Notes: generated by a model not told the origin, from the sequence alone. 29,268 nucleotides of DNA from Priapulus caudatus (GCF_000485595.1 NW_014577292.1:154266-183533); one strand, 5' to 3'. Numbered from the stretch's first letter, positions 10,547 through 23,084 are shown. A program made the numbers and translations.

Positions 10547-12510
10547 TTGTCCGCATGTGAGCTTCGATATATGCTCGGCCTAGATCTAGATGTAGTTACA
10601 CATAGGAAAGTGGTAGCTTTATCCGTTTGCCCGCTTCCTTCCCCTCGCATTTATGGAGATGACTGCGGTCCCACTCTGCTCGTCCTGGCGCCAGAGAGGC
10701 GACTGCGGCAGTGTAAACGAATGAGGCCGGTGGCCGGCAATGCCGTTCACTTTGCAATGAATCAAGCTTTCGATCGGCTGAAATACAATCAGGCGTGGCA
10801 GCCGGCTGATATGGGGACTGCCGGCTGGAAGACAAAAATCAATGAAGTCTTCGAAGCCGCCACGTTTAAGTAAGCTGTTGCGTTTCGACTGTCGCCAGGG
10901 GGCCGAGTGTCGCGCGAATCTCGTTTCGGGGCGAGCATTCATTAATATTTCCTGTTACGATGTCGAAGCCAACTTTCGACAGCAGTGCGGAGCATTAAGC
11001 CTGGCTCGTAAACTTGATGAAGCGTGCACTTGTGACTTAGCTGAGCTTGTCTGTCCGATACGCCGTCTGCCTGGTGTCGACGATAGATGCCATGCTCAGC
11101 ATGTCGGCGGTGAACGGGTAGCGTGGTCTCACGGGAGGGATTGTCGCATCTCTTTCACGCATGTTTGGCAGGATCGCGTGTCTGCTGTCGACTATAAGAA
11201 ACAAATATGCGAGGTTGCGGTTGTGTTAGCACGTGCTCCGCTCAGACAATTTTCTGAAATTTCGTCATGCTCTTGGCGATCCCTTCATCGATACGTGCCC
11301 GACTTGTATGTGTACCTAAAACGTTTTTTTAATATTAAAGGGTTGTCATAATATCGTATAAATGACCTGACTGTCACGAACGCTATTCTGAATGTACATA
11401 GTGTGCATGTAATGCCAGAACAGCATAGACATACAGAATTTTCTAGAGCTGTGATATTGGTCAGTATTGGATTGGCTCGATGTCAGGCTAGTCATGCGTC
11501 CGTATTGATTCGATTTAGATGGATTTTACGAAATCAGGAGAGTAAGAGTATAGTGCAGTTCGTCGATCACAGTTTGGTATTTCAGGAAGTCCAGTCCGAG
11601 GTACATGTATATGATTTCCTGTCTGTAGTGCTCTGGCTTTCTGCAGTGCTACTAGTTGCATGGAAGCTACCGACAGCATCTTCCGATGTTCGTACAGTGC
11701 AGTGAGACTGTTCTTGGACAAACCATGCAGTCGGTATATTGGTGATACTGGTGTCTGGCTGCTGCCTCCGCCGATACTTCTGATTGCTGGCTCAGGCCAT
11801 TTCAGACTGGCCGATGTGGATTCGCTGTATAGCATAACCGTATTTTTTCTCCGTTGTGTCCGCGTGTTGAATGGTTATCGTGAGAGAACCATCGATTTCT
11901 TTACAGAACGAAACGGAAAATACTGGTCGTATATTATCCATAATATTTGTTTATTTGTGTGCAAAATATCATTCTGGACATTCTGTTCTTAGCAGGAACG
12001 TCCTTGTCTTGGCCAACCGTTGTTGTTAGGGTGGGTGGGGGGGGGCGATCCGGTGCTATGGCTGCATATGCGAGCTAGTGTATATGCGAGTGGATTGTGC
12101 AATTCGACGCATTGCCGCAATTGCGGGTTTATTTACACACAAGATGATGCATGCGTATCCGCGCGCGTGCTTATTACATGAATCGCAGTCGCTCGTCAAG
12201 CATGCCCCTGGCGGGCTGCCCGGGAAGGAACGCGCGCCGGGTCAAGGGCAAACCTTTTAATTTGCCGAGTATACAGAGCGAGAGCAGTGCATGCATGCGC
12301 GCTGTCAAAGGCAGACGATCGCCTGGGAGCGCTCGTTTCCAAATAGCAGCAGTGCGCAGCCATCGTCGCGCGTATAAAGAGTCATCGCCGAGTCCGAGCC
12401 CTATAACAGGAAAGAAAACAAACACTTTGGCCACTTTCTACAAACAGTGGCACACGAGCCTTAGCCTCCCCGCTGACAGGGCCACGAGGAAACCGGTCAT
12501 GCAGGGTTGA
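10547..12510 (+). other. GC-elevated block rich in open frames; no product recognised
   Basis: Plus-strand frames follow or overlap one another: 10547-10873 (108 codons), 10842-11351 (169), 11403-11705 (100), 11660-11992 (110) and 12151-12510 (119). Several minus-strand frames of about 100 codons are also present. The longest is Cys-rich in parts but matches no family I know. No clear splice pairs connect the frames. A 169-codon frame is roughly what chance would give once in 29 kb on two strands. It may be a decayed gene, an untranslated transcript, or simply GC-richer DNA with few stops. Confidence 0.3.
12029..12045 (+). other. G-quadruplex-type G tract
   Basis: GGGTGGGTGGGGGGGGG contains four or more runs of three G with single-base loops, which satisfies the standard quadruplex pattern. 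No gene context is known. Confidence 0.6.
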
Positions 12511-13716
12511 CGGCAATATAGAGTACAGCAGCGCACGGAGATTGTCCGGTCGGCTCTTGACTCCGCCCGCCGCCACCCCGTAGATAGAATCTACACGAGA
12601 ACGTGAGGTGGGGAACAACTTTTAAATTACGGCTATCATTCGGTTACCGTACATACCCGCGAGTGAAATGTTAAATGTAAGCCAAAGTCAACAGAGCGCC
12701 GCGGCGCATAGTGTGAATCGCTGGCTGTGGTGCTAGTTTCAAATGTAGAGATGGCATTACACCGCGCGGAAAAAGTTCTTACCATAATCTAACATGTGTC
12801 ATTGTAAGGCGAACGCGTGTTCTATGTATAAGCTGCGCTACAGCTCCGAAGCAGTCGTTTGTTGATCGTTGACATTTGATGCAATTGGACGGAGCAGCCA
12901 TCAAATGTATTCCTAAACCATCAGGCGAGACTGAGTGTGCATGGATGTTGGAAATCGTAGCGCTTCGAATCAATGTTGCCAATAAAGTCGAGACGTAAGA
13001 TACACAGACGCGCGCAGCTTGCAAGGATGTAGCGGAATGTCGTGTAGTCTTAGTATTTACAAATGCTGTGGAGCATAAGGCCGTAACGATCTCACAAAGC
13101 TGTATACGGAGCGAACGTTGTTCTGATAGTGGTTAGGAAATCAGATTTAGCATGCGACTTTTCATAGGAAATGTCCCTGGAGTACAATGTTGTTGATTGC
13201 TATTGATTGCTATTAGTTTCAGCACCTTCCGTGGCGCGTCTACATTGAACACAGTAAGATCGATTTGTCTCTGCATGTATATCCCCCCAGAGAATCATGC
13301 CTCGTTAGCAATAAAATTGTTGTTCCATGGAGCTCTATAATTCTTTCTACAATTCTATAATTCTGTCACTTACATAGCTGAAGTGACCTCGGTATACTAA
13401 GCAGAAGCAAAGCACCGCTATGTTCCTGTGCGTGCAATCAGTCAGTTATTGTGCGAGAGACAAAACTGTTACAAATTGCGAATAATCTAACATGGTGATT
13501 TCAATGTGAATTGTGCATTTTAACTCCATACTTAATCCTAGTCACGTTCAATGTGTGAAATATTGAGGATTAAGTATTCGGTTTTAAGTTTGCCAATTCG
13601 GTTACAATGATGTTATTTGTAAGCAACCAGACGTGGGCTGTTGGATCGTAACCTGGCCACGTACAACCCGGCCCAGAATAGCACAAAGCGTACGTAATTG
13701 TAACATTTTCAGGAAA
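12511..13716. other. No gene seen
   Basis: Anonymous DNA leading into the GT array; small local repeats such as TGATTGCTAT twice near 13195-13216. Confidence 0.6.
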
Positions 13717-13719
13717 GTG

Positions 13720-13751
<32 letters not shown>

Positions 13752-13806
13752 TGTGTGTGTGCGTGCGGTGTGTGTGTGTGTGTGTGTGTGGTGTTGTGTG
13801 TGTGTG

Positions 13807-13857
<51 letters not shown>

Positions 13858-14013
13858 TGTGTGTGTGTGTTGGTGTGTTTGTGTGTGTGTGGTGTGGTGT
13901 GTGTGTGTGTGTGTGTGTGTGTGTATTTGTGTGTGTGAGGTGTGTGGTGTGTGTATGTGTGTGTGTGTGTGTGTTGTGTGGTTGTGTGTGTGTGTGTGCG
14001 TGTGTGTGTGTGC

Positions 14014-14058
<45 letters not shown>

Positions 14059-14089
14059 GTGTGTGTGTGTGTGTGTGTGTGTGGTGTGC
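13717..14089 (+). repeat. Long compound GT/GC/GGTGT array
   Basis: About 370 bases of GTGCGT then GT repeats, interrupted at intervals by GGTGT, GTTGT, TTTGT and GTATGT. All plus-strand frames are open as Cys/Val repeats, and two minus-strand frames are open as His/Thr repeats of 195-237 codons. These are the longest frames in the window and are certainly repeat artefacts. Confidence 0.97.
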
Positions 14090-14252
14090 TTGACATGCAT
14101 GCGCGGGACCTGAGCGTCAATGCGCGTGTGTGCGCGCGCGCGTAAACTAGAACGTGCGTGCACGCGGTGGTGCGAATATGAACTAGCATTTTCTGCGCGA
14201 ATCATGTTTATAAATAACGTATTATATACAATCATATACTGTAATACAATCA

Positions 14253-14417
14253 GGAGTGTCATAATATAGACATATATAATCAAGAGCGTATAAAGAAGGC
14301 TTCTTTATACGCTCTTGATATAATGTAGTCTATATTATCAAGAGTGAATAATAATAGATTAAAATCGAATAGAATAATCTATTATTATTCACTCCTGATA
14401 TTATGGACACTCGATCC
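14253..14417. mobile_element. Compound palindromic element, copy 2 (two hairpins side by side)
   Basis: Hairpin A has the arm ATCAAGAGCGTATAAAGAAG (14279-14298) mirrored exactly at 14300-14319 around one base. Outer arms ATAATATAGAC (14261-14271) and GTCTATATTAT (14328-14338) pair as well. Hairpin B has 25-bp arms 14337-14361 and 14375-14399 with one mismatch, and starts with the same ATCAAGAGTG terminus. The whole is flanked by the 11-bp direct repeat TAATACAATCA (14242-14252 and 14418-14428), which may be a target duplication. GGAGTGTC near the left end and GGACACTC near the right end are also inverted relative to each other. The arrangement looks like one copy inserted into, or fused with, a relative. 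Confidence 0.7.
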
Positions 14418-14428
14418 TAATACAATCA

Positions 14429-17400
14429 AACGACTAGATCGTTGCACTTATTTACAGAATGGAAGATAATATAGTTAGGGTAGAATTGGTGGCATGGTTA
14501 GGGTATCATGGTGCAGACCCTACCACCACCACTGCACTAACGAACTTCTCGCATGCAGACTATTGTAAACTAGTTTTATTAGCGATTCCAGATGATGTCC
14601 AGATTACCATCAGTGGCCCTATTCTGCGCATGTTAATGCACGCGCAGTGCAGTAGCACGCCTACAGATGCCAGAGCATGTATCTCTACGCGCGCATGAGT
14701 AGATATGTGCGATATTCGCTGATAAGATGAGAGCATCAATGCTAAGCAGTTGTCTAGTTGATTCCCGCGGCTTCCGTGCCTGGGCTATTCCCGCAACCAA
14801 TCAACAAAGTGACTCCAGCACTATTGATTCTCGTGTCTGGCCGCTCAGTGTATCGCGCGCTCTGGGATACAAATTGCCGTTGACAATCGCTTGAATCTAC
14901 GAATACGTTATAGCAATGTAGGCGCACGCCAGATACGCTGCGACGCAGACGCGAGCTAATGAGAAGCATCTCCGCTGCTGTCTATAGAGCTTCAGAAGAA
15001 AATGATGACGTTGGGCAATGCAAATGTAATAAGGAAAAAAAGAGATTTACTCGAGTGACTATTTGATTAGGGTCAGTTGTGGGATTATGATTGGTGGAAT
15101 GGGGGAGGGGGGATATGCTGTGTACTCACTAAGAATATAAAGATTCGGAGGGAAACCTTTATATGGCAATCACACACAATTATAAAAGTTATAATGGCTT
15201 TTGTTCCAAGAACGATCTTTAGAAAAATAATAGGTTATGCGTCGTTTTATCAAAAGATATTGAAGTAGTACAGTGTCCTGACGAAAACAGACGTTCAAAG
15301 CGCCTGTATCTAAACTAAAGCACTGTGGCGAGCAAATCTATAGAGCCACCCACCGTCGCTTACTCGCAGTAAGTGCGGCTCATGAATAGCACGGCGCACA
15401 GCAGCTGCATAAGTAGCCAAAAATGTAAATTATCGGTAAGTGAGCTCTCTGGGCCAGGTGAGACACACTGGCCTGATCCCAGATGGCTGTTCTAGCGCGT
15501 CTCGGGTGGACAAGGGTTGTCAGGATAATGATTAACTTGTCAACATTTTAGCTTGTCAAGCATTTACTCTGTGCCCGCGTGCAGAGGGGCGACCCAAGGC
15601 CAGTTTCTCAATTACCCATCCAAAGTAAGTTAGTTAGTATACTCACACTGCACTTTCTACCGGTGTATATTGATTCACGGTGGTCACGGGAAAAATTAGC
15701 AAGATGTTACTGCCTTTCCTACAGATTTATAAGAGGATCATAAACACATTTGACTCGGTGCCTGCAGCGCCAAGTTTCAATCTGTCGGGTAGTTTCAATG
15801 TCAAGCAGGCGTTTCTAACCGTGCTCTCGCTGTTGTGCAATAATCGGTTAACCTGCTGCATGGAACATATTATAATTGATACTTTACTTTCCATGATCAC
15901 AAATAATAGAACATTTTCTTTATTGATTATATTATATTGATATTATATATTCTTTATTAAACATTTTCGTAAAGTTCAGCTATGAAATCACTAGGCATGT
16001 TTAACTGCAGGTTTTGTGTTGTGATCAAGAAACGCGAGGTAGGCCTATATTATGTAGGCCTATATATGTAGGCCGAGTGCTAGCTAATGCACTGTGCCTT
16101 GGGGTGTAGTTTATGTTTGCAAGACTATTAATTTAGCTGCGAAATCTTTATAGCCAGAAAAACGCGTGCGTTTCATCTGCAAGCTCTTAACGACAAGCAA
16201 GGCGAGATTAAATTGGATTACAGACACTAAACTACTAGAGAAGCAAAACCCCCGCAGCAGAAAAACTATTTGTTTTGCACCACTCTAATCCACACTTCGA
16301 GGATCGTGTCGTCGACTGTATATAGTAATCATGCAGCTGAATAGATTGCGAACGTGGATGGGGTGATGTGACAATTTGTACGGAAATGCCAGTGAATAGA
16401 TTCACCGTCATTACTAGCAATCTTCCACTGTCCAATTGTATCATGGATGACTGTGGGGCCACGATAGCATCTCGCCGCTCAATTACCCCGCCGTGCTCTC
16501 GGGGAGCCGAGTGTGGCCAGCCGCAGACGTGGCTACTGTCTTTGTCCGCGCTAGATCGGCAGGTTTAGCAGTTTAAAAGTCAACCGACAGATTAGAGGGT
16601 GACCTATGCTCGTGCTCAAGAAGGGAATTCCTGTCCCGCGAAGCGAAAACATTCGGCAGTGTCGACGCTGCTCCCTGTTGTACGCGGTGGTGTGCGCGTG
16701 CGAGTTTTCTGGCGTATTCGCTGGTTTCAGTACGATTTCTTTGATGGGATTACCGATTTTATGCGGTAATAATATAATAATTCCGCCGTTGGAATTTTTA
16801 CTCCACCGGTTGCATGCAATATGAACCCGAAATCACCAAATATGTTATCGCACTATCGCTTGTCACAAATTGAACGCACGCTGCGCAAAAAAATATATAA
16901 TATGATTTACGAGAGATATATGTGTGCAGCGATAATGCGTGGGTAGCATTTCCAAAGCTCACTGTGCTAAATATATGTTAGGTTTACATGATTTTAAGTG
17001 AGTGTAACCGCAAATGAGAGGCAAAGAAACAAATTTCTTGTAAGCATGATGTTTATCAACAAAAACACGTAAAAATAACATGGTATTTTTTTGGAATTGC
17101 TCTGTCGAAGAGTGACCTCTCTTACCCATATACTTATCCATCGTCGTTTCCCTGTCCCTGAGCGCATGCGTGACGATACGTACAGTATTGTTACACAATG
17201 AGATAGACTGCATCCAGAAACAATTGTATAAGCGAACAGAAATCGCTATTTAACAAACGTTTTACGAAAAATTATGTTAATAGATGTTAGTACTAAATAT
17301 AGCTTTTTGTCTTGGGTATCGACGTATATTACCGCGGCTGGAGAGTAAACAGTTAGCTTTATACTTTCTAGGGATAATTATTGTTCCTGCAGGGATGCTG

Positions 17401-19656
17401 CCTCGCTCAATACAGAAACAGTAATCTTTTTGCTGGGGGAGATTCATCAGCATCATAGGATGCTGTTCAAGCTGCTTTCTTCCGCTTATAGATGCTGTAT
17501 ATAAAACACAGCATGTGTGGGTGAAAGTGACGGCCGTTTCCCAGCTAACAGTGCTTGAAATATCTCGTATTGATTGTAGATATGTAATGTCATTAGTCTC
17601 CACTGAAAGACGAGCACAAGTTAGTGGTAGTGAAATTGTTATTGAGAACAGTAACCCTAGCGACGTATAATGTCACCAGAGATGGTTGCAGGCTGCGCGC
17701 ACTAGCAAGAGAGTTTGATGCATTGAGCAAAGAGAGATCAATTCGCTGGTAAACTAATCCGCTCTGAAATGTATTGTATTTGTGCAAGTACTGCGTTCAT
17801 GACCAGGAAATTACCAGGAATAAGATCCTGCAAAAATTGTTGACAAAATCCCAAATGCGCCCGAAGCTTTTATACGAAATTCAAGTGAACGCGAAAATCG
17901 ACCGAGTTGTGCTTCTAATTTAATCCAGTCGTTGTCAACACTGGCCAAAGTGCTAGACTATAACTAGACTATAACTCCCCCTCCCAAGTCTCGCACCCTG
18001 TTGGGGGTCGCCCTGTCTTTCCCCCTATTGCTTTTATTGTATGAAATGAAGACTATGCACAGAGTGCATCAGCATGTGATCTGTTTAAACAACCCGTCTC
18101 GTGTAAAGCTGAAAGACTAGCCCTCGTTACGCTGCGATTGCTAGCTGCGTTTCTTTTTCTTCCCGTTTTGTGTTCCCGTTTTTCTTTTTCATTCAAAGCC
18201 AGCGGCGGCGCAGCAGTATGCAAGTATGCATTATATTAGAGTACTGCATCGAGATCAATCGTCTCGTTTTTTGGCTGTCGGCGTTAGGTGACATTGGTTT
18301 TATAACGTAGTAAAAAACTATTGGATGTTTTCAATTTAGTGTGAGCAAAAAAAGCTGTCTCCTAGCTGCCTGTTTCAAATTTTCAAATAGCTATAAATGC
18401 TTTAATTATTACACCACATTTTCTATCGAGCAGATGTGCATTTGGAAGAGGAGGAGGAAGAGGAGGAGGCGCAGGATGAGTGGGGGCATGTACCCATGCG
18501 TATGGGGGTCATGCATGCATAATCAGACAAACTGCGACGTACTCGGCGGTTTTATTTTCTCAACCCAGGGATGCGTGCATCGCTGACTTTTCATATTAAA
18601 AAGCACACTAGTTTGGTAGCAAATGCATTTTATGGATTTGTTACATATAGCAACAGATGCAATCAGCAAGCGTAGTCATTTTACGTCGTCAAAATGGCGA
18701 ACAACATAACAAACTGATATAAGAGAGAATACGAAAGTTTGTATAGTTACTCAAAATTGCTATCTACCGATATGAATTTCATTTGTAGTTATGGTAGTGG
18801 GGTTCTTTCACTGCGCTGGATGCACCACTGCTTGCTCCAGCAGTCTATCATCATTTTCTTATCATGATTTCTCCTAAGAGAGTTGGAAACTATTAGGGAC
18901 AACTTTCGGGGTTACAATTCATGTATGCATGCGAATCATAAATTGGTTCTCTCTCGGGGCTTGGTCGATTTTATACGTCGTTTGGCCGTACAGTAATGAA
19001 CAGTGACATGGTATCATAACTCCATGGCAAATACAATAATCGATTAATCCTGGATCTTTCTTCGTGCTGTATATATGGGTGTGGGTCGGCCCTAAGATGC
19101 TTCCTTGCTACCAGTGAAATTGGGTTGAGCGGGTTTGGCGAATAAATGAATGGCGTCTAATTTTCTGTCAATAAAGATTGTAATCTACGAATTTAACCAA
19201 TCAGGATTGTTATCAGTGCTGTAAAACTGTAGACAGAAGTAAGATTCGAAATGAACGCTCAAATAAAGAGTCAAATCTTCTCTGTTTTACTGCCGAATTT
19301 TCTGATTTGTCCGAAGCCGAATTCCGCCTGGCTCCCTCATAACTCCGCTATCGATAAACAAAAATTTAAAAAAGACATTGAATACGAATCTACTTTCAGC
19401 ATTTTGAATTCATATTCGGCAGTAGCGCATACATAGTAAATAAAACAACAAATCAAATAAGGGATGAGATGACAGTTTATGTCATTCGGGCCATTTCTGT
19501 GTCTACGCACGTATACTTAGAGAATTTATCGAATTCACCACTAAGGGGATGTAGTTTTTGTAGGCCTTTCTTGGGATGTTTTCTTTTATTTCAGTATTAC
19601 GCATACACATAGTTATAAAAATTCGATGTGACTGTACTTAATTTTCAACGCTGATG

Positions 19657-19659
<3 letters not shown>
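14429..19659. other. No gene seen
   Basis: Frames reach at most 108 codons (17277-17603 minus) and none is recognisable. One good acceptor-like site (CCTTTCCTACAG, ending about 15724) precedes an open plus-strand stretch, but no matching donor or family was found. 18448-18478 is a short GAGGAG-rich patch. Confidence 0.5.
16039..16074 (+). repeat. GTAGGCC triplet repeat
   Basis: GTAGGCC at 16039, 16054 and 16068 with TATAT spacers, period 14-15. It includes the palindrome TAGGCCTA. Function unknown. Confidence 0.6.

Positions 19660-19697
<38 letters not shown>
19660..19697 (+). repeat. (TA)n microsatellite
   Basis: About 19 TA units, followed by GTGTGG. Confidence 0.95.
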
Positions 19698-19702
<5 letters not shown>

Positions 19703-20261
19703 GTTATTCGGTTGCATTTTTCGGTATACATTAGTGGCGCTCGGGTTTCCCCTGTTGTACAGTGTCAAACTCTCAGTATAGCGGAACCTGGCCAGTTTAC
19801 GAGGTGCCCAACCTGTCTCTGTTAATTTCTCCGTGTGCTAGTTGTGAACGGCACCATAATGGGACCCAACCAGAAAGTCAATATTATCGCAGTCTTTTGT
19901 AGACTTACCTCTCAGTAATTGCCTCGGTTGGTTCGTCACTTCTTCGATGTCACACCGGACCAGTGTTTTACTAGCAAATAGCATAAGCAGCTTTGCACAA
20001 CGGAAAAGAATAGACAGAATGTATCTTCAGTGTTTAGCAACCTTGGCATGGGCAACATGGAAAATCAGTATAGCACATATTAACCTGTTAAGACATCGGG
20101 TTTTTCTGGTTACTCTTGCTAAGTTTGTATATGTCGAACTCCGGGTGGAGAGTAATATAGATAATAGTGCAATGTGGTTTAAGTGCCAGCGAGCTAATAG
20201 CTGTTGGGTATAGTGATATCTCTAGTTATGTCCAATTATAGTTCATGTATGCCAACATAAT

Positions 20262-20348
20262 GCACACGCACACGCGCACGCACACTCATACGCGCACACG
20301 CATACGCGCGCACGCATGCACGCACACGTATGCACGTATGCACAGACG
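20262..20348 (+). repeat. Alternating purine-pyrimidine CA/CG tract
   Basis: A run of CACGCA, CGCGCA and CATACG units, almost strictly alternating. This composition can adopt left-handed DNA. No frame of interest. Confidence 0.85.
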
Positions 20349-20381
20349 CTCTAGTATAAGCTAACATATACTCAAAACTAG

Positions 20382-20443
20382 CTCTACCAGTGTAGCCCCT
20401 TCGCTCCAGCTAGATGGGGAACGTAGGGGCTACACTACTAGAG
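20382..20443. repeat. Inverted repeat with 19-bp arms
   Basis: 20382-20400 pairs with 20425-20443 at 17 of 19 positions around a 24-base loop; the core is GTGTAGCCCCT / AGGGGCTACAC. It could be the collapsed ends of a DNA transposon or a structured RNA. No target duplication is obvious. It is unlike the ATCAAGAG family. Confidence 0.55.
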
Positions 20444-21732
20444 TTAACTCAAACCTGACTTGCAGTGTATAACATGTCCTGCAGGTGGTGTCAGAATAGC
20501 CTCCGGTAGATATACACACTAACACGATACAATTCATATTGATTTCTATTAAATATGGAATTAAACTGTATAAATTTGTTCTCCATATGTAAATAAGTTA
20601 TGCAAATAGTTAAGTGTGTTGCGAACAGAAAGGCAACACGACATGGAATAGAATAATGCAAACGTTAATGTAAAAAAGATTTGGTCCCTTTAGTAGAAAT
20701 CCCATGGGTAGTGAAAATGCACAAAAGTTGCGACTATTATAAGAATGTAAATGAGAAAGCAATCGTAAATATTCAGAATGTATAAAAGTTATATCAATAA
20801 TTCCTTTAGATTTGCACTCATTTGAATGCTGATTACTGGAATATCCGCTTCTGATTTGCCATTTTGAATGGTTTCTTATATATTATAGATACGCCTTGAT
20901 ATGGTAATGAATTATCCGTTTAAAATTGTCACATGTAGCAGTAGCGGCGCTATCTCTATCACCACTCAAATGGATGAAGGCGAGCTGGTTTCTTGACGTC
21001 ATTGTCAGATTCTTATATGGAAATCAACAACATTGTAATTCCCGTGTAACTGAGTAGTTGACGCAGCTTAAGTTTCTATGGTTATCGAATGTATTGATTT
21101 TGCACTCGCTAACTGTGACGTTGCTGGTGTGTGGTTTCGTTTGTTTTGCATAAGCGCGACCGTGTAGAAAACCTTGTCATCATAATCTTCAGCAACTCAA
21201 CATATACTCAATAGGTGGAGCCACCGTGTAGCGCAAGGATTACGTACGTAGCAGACGCAGGTTTATGGTTGTGGCTATATAGCGCAGAAATATAATAGCG
21301 TCAATTAAAAGGGAGTATATAACTGCCATAAAATGCCCACGATTTCACGTTTCATTGTGGCATTCGTCCTCGCTTGCTAAGTTAAAGGTACAATAGTTTG
21401 TTTACGGTTGATGTTCACTGAATTCGACATATCAGCTGTAAGCTATAATCATGAAAAGGGCAACGGTTACACTTTACCTACAAGTTACAACTGCTGTCAT
21501 AAAATAATAATATTTCATTGAGCAACCGACTAGCTGCACTAGTATACTGTAGTTTACAAGCTTGTTTTTTATAGTTTATAAATCATTTACCTTTCAGATT
21601 GTTATAGGGGGGATCTAGTTGTAAACCGTTTCACACTTGACCAAAGTTGATAAAACTGAATTGCAGTAAAACCCAAGGTGGTTGCTTGCCGCAATGTATT
21701 ATTCGAGTAATATAATTTTGTTTGTTGTTTGT
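20444..21732. other. No gene seen
   Basis: AT-rich DNA without long frames, repeats or recognised elements. Confidence 0.65.
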
Positions 21733-21758
21733 TATATATATATATATATATATATATA
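21733..21758 (+). repeat. (TA)n microsatellite left of the gap
   Basis: Pure TA units running into the N block; the true length is unknown. Confidence 0.95.
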
Positions 21759-21768
21759 NNNNNNNNNN
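21759..21768. other. Assembly gap (10 N)
   Basis: Ten N between a TA run and an AG run. Ten is probably a placeholder rather than the real length. Confidence 0.98.

Positions 21769-21796
<28 letters not shown>
21769..21796 (+). repeat. (AG)n microsatellite right of the gap
   Basis: Fourteen AG units, starting exactly at the gap edge. Confidence 0.95.
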
Positions 21797-21801
<5 letters not shown>

Positions 21802-21814
21802 AGTTTCCACGAGT

Positions 21815-21822
21815 GACTTAGA
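21815..21822 (+). repeat. Left target-site duplication of the hAT MITE
   Basis: GACTTAGA, identical to 22265-22272 immediately right of the element. Confidence 0.9.
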
Positions 21823-22264
21823 CAGTGGCGTAGCCAGGATGTTTTAACAGGGGGGGGGGGGGGCAAAACAGCGAACTGCGCAAAATAGTGCATGGATGAC
21901 TTCAAATTAATGGTTCCTCCGCCTCCCTCTCCACACCCTACGCTCCCCCACCTCGCAGCTCTGCAATCTTTGTTTTGGGCGCCATGCATGAAGGCGACAT
22001 TTTTGTTCGTTGTTCTCTGATACCAAGATATATAATATAAAAGGAGGGGGTGAAAACAGGCGGGGGGTATGGGGGTCCTCCCCCCAAAAAAACGTTTAAA
22101 ATGTAGATAGCAGGAGATGGTATTTTAGGCGCTTTTGAGTACATGTACAGCCTTCATTCTGACTACGACAATTCTCTTTTTAGTAGAAATTTTTTTATTT
22201 TTTTATTTTTACTTTCGGATCAGCCATGGTCCCCGTTGCCCCCTGCCCCCTAACTACGCCACTG
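21823..22264. mobile_element. Complete hAT-type MITE (442 bp)
   Basis: The element begins CAGTGGCGTAG and ends CTACGCCACTG, an 11-bp perfect terminal inverted repeat. It is bounded on both sides by the exact 8-bp duplication GACTTAGA (21815-21822 and 22265-22272). An 8-bp target duplication with CAGTGGCG-type ends is the hallmark of hAT transposons. The interior has a run of 14 G (21850-21863), further G- and C-runs around 22043-22085, and T-rich sequence near 22180-22212. No transposase remains, so it must have been moved in trans. The intact duplication suggests a fairly recent insertion. Confidence 0.9.
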
Positions 22265-22272
22265 GACTTAGA
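22265..22272 (+). repeat. Right target-site duplication of the hAT MITE
   Basis: GACTTAGA, identical to 21815-21822 immediately left of the element. Confidence 0.9.
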
Positions 22273-22582
22273 GTTAGACTTTTTTAAACGATGTTTGATT
22301 TTATGGGATAAATGATTTATTAGACTTGATAGGCGGAGACATAAACGTGTTGCCTGCAGGGCACGTGAATACAGGAATTTAGATAATTGGAAGTTTTGGT
22401 CTAGCAGTTTGTAAGAGTAGGGCGTATCTATCTCTCAGGCATATTAAAAAATTGTTCGCATTGAAGTAGTGCATAGTGATTATGATTGCCAGCACTTATA
22501 ACGTTAACTAACAACTCATAGCACATACTCATGACTCATAAAACTATTATATGAATTATTCGTGTAACAGTATAACTGACTA

Positions 22583-22608
22583 TATTATTATTATTATTAT
22601 TATTATTA
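22583..22608 (+). repeat. (ATT)n microsatellite
   Basis: Eight or so ATT units. Confidence 0.9.
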
Positions 22609-23047
22609 AATGTTTCATAATTATCATAGAATTTAAGGTTACCATGTGTGGCCAGAACACTTTCGGGTAGTTAAGACGAAAAAAGTCCGTTAACAATGTA
22701 GAAATACATTAAAAAACCATTGACGTGAATTTTATACGTAGATGAATTTCGTATACTTTATTATGAATTTCTCTCCTCTATTTCCTTCTTCTATGAATAT
22801 CGATTCAGTTATACACATAATCAATAAGAGGTTAATAAGGATGTGTAAGCGTATGTTGTAGTTTTAAGTCTCGTTTATGATGAGTATATAACTATTTTCT
22901 TCACATTAATTAATATGCGCAGAGAATTAGGTGAGAAATGCCGGATAAAGCATTCCACTTTAAGACGCAGGCGCGCAAAGCGGGGTATAAGTTGGGTGGG
23001 TATCAACATAAACACATGTGTCTACTATAGGTATACGATATACTAGC

Positions 23048-23084
23048 AGGAGTGTCATAATATAGTCTATATTATGACACTCCT
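23048..23084. mobile_element. Short palindromic element, copy 3 (near-perfect 37-bp palindrome)
   Basis: AGGAGTGTCATAATATAG (23048-23065) is mirrored exactly at 23067-23084 around a single T. The arm is the same sequence as 14252-14269. ATACTA occurs on both sides (23040-23045 and 23086-23091), offset from the arms by one or two bases, and may be the trace of a target duplication. There is no room for any gene. Confidence 0.7.

Noticed and set aside
13570-14283. Long minus-strand frames of 237 and 195 codons (His/Thr-rich) and plus-strand Cys/Val frames
   Set aside because: They are translations of the GT array; every frame is open there because the repeat lacks stop codons.
15680-15940. Plus-strand frame after a strong acceptor-like site (CCTTTCCTACAG)
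   Set aside because: No convincing donor and no recognised family; AT-rich continuation looks random.
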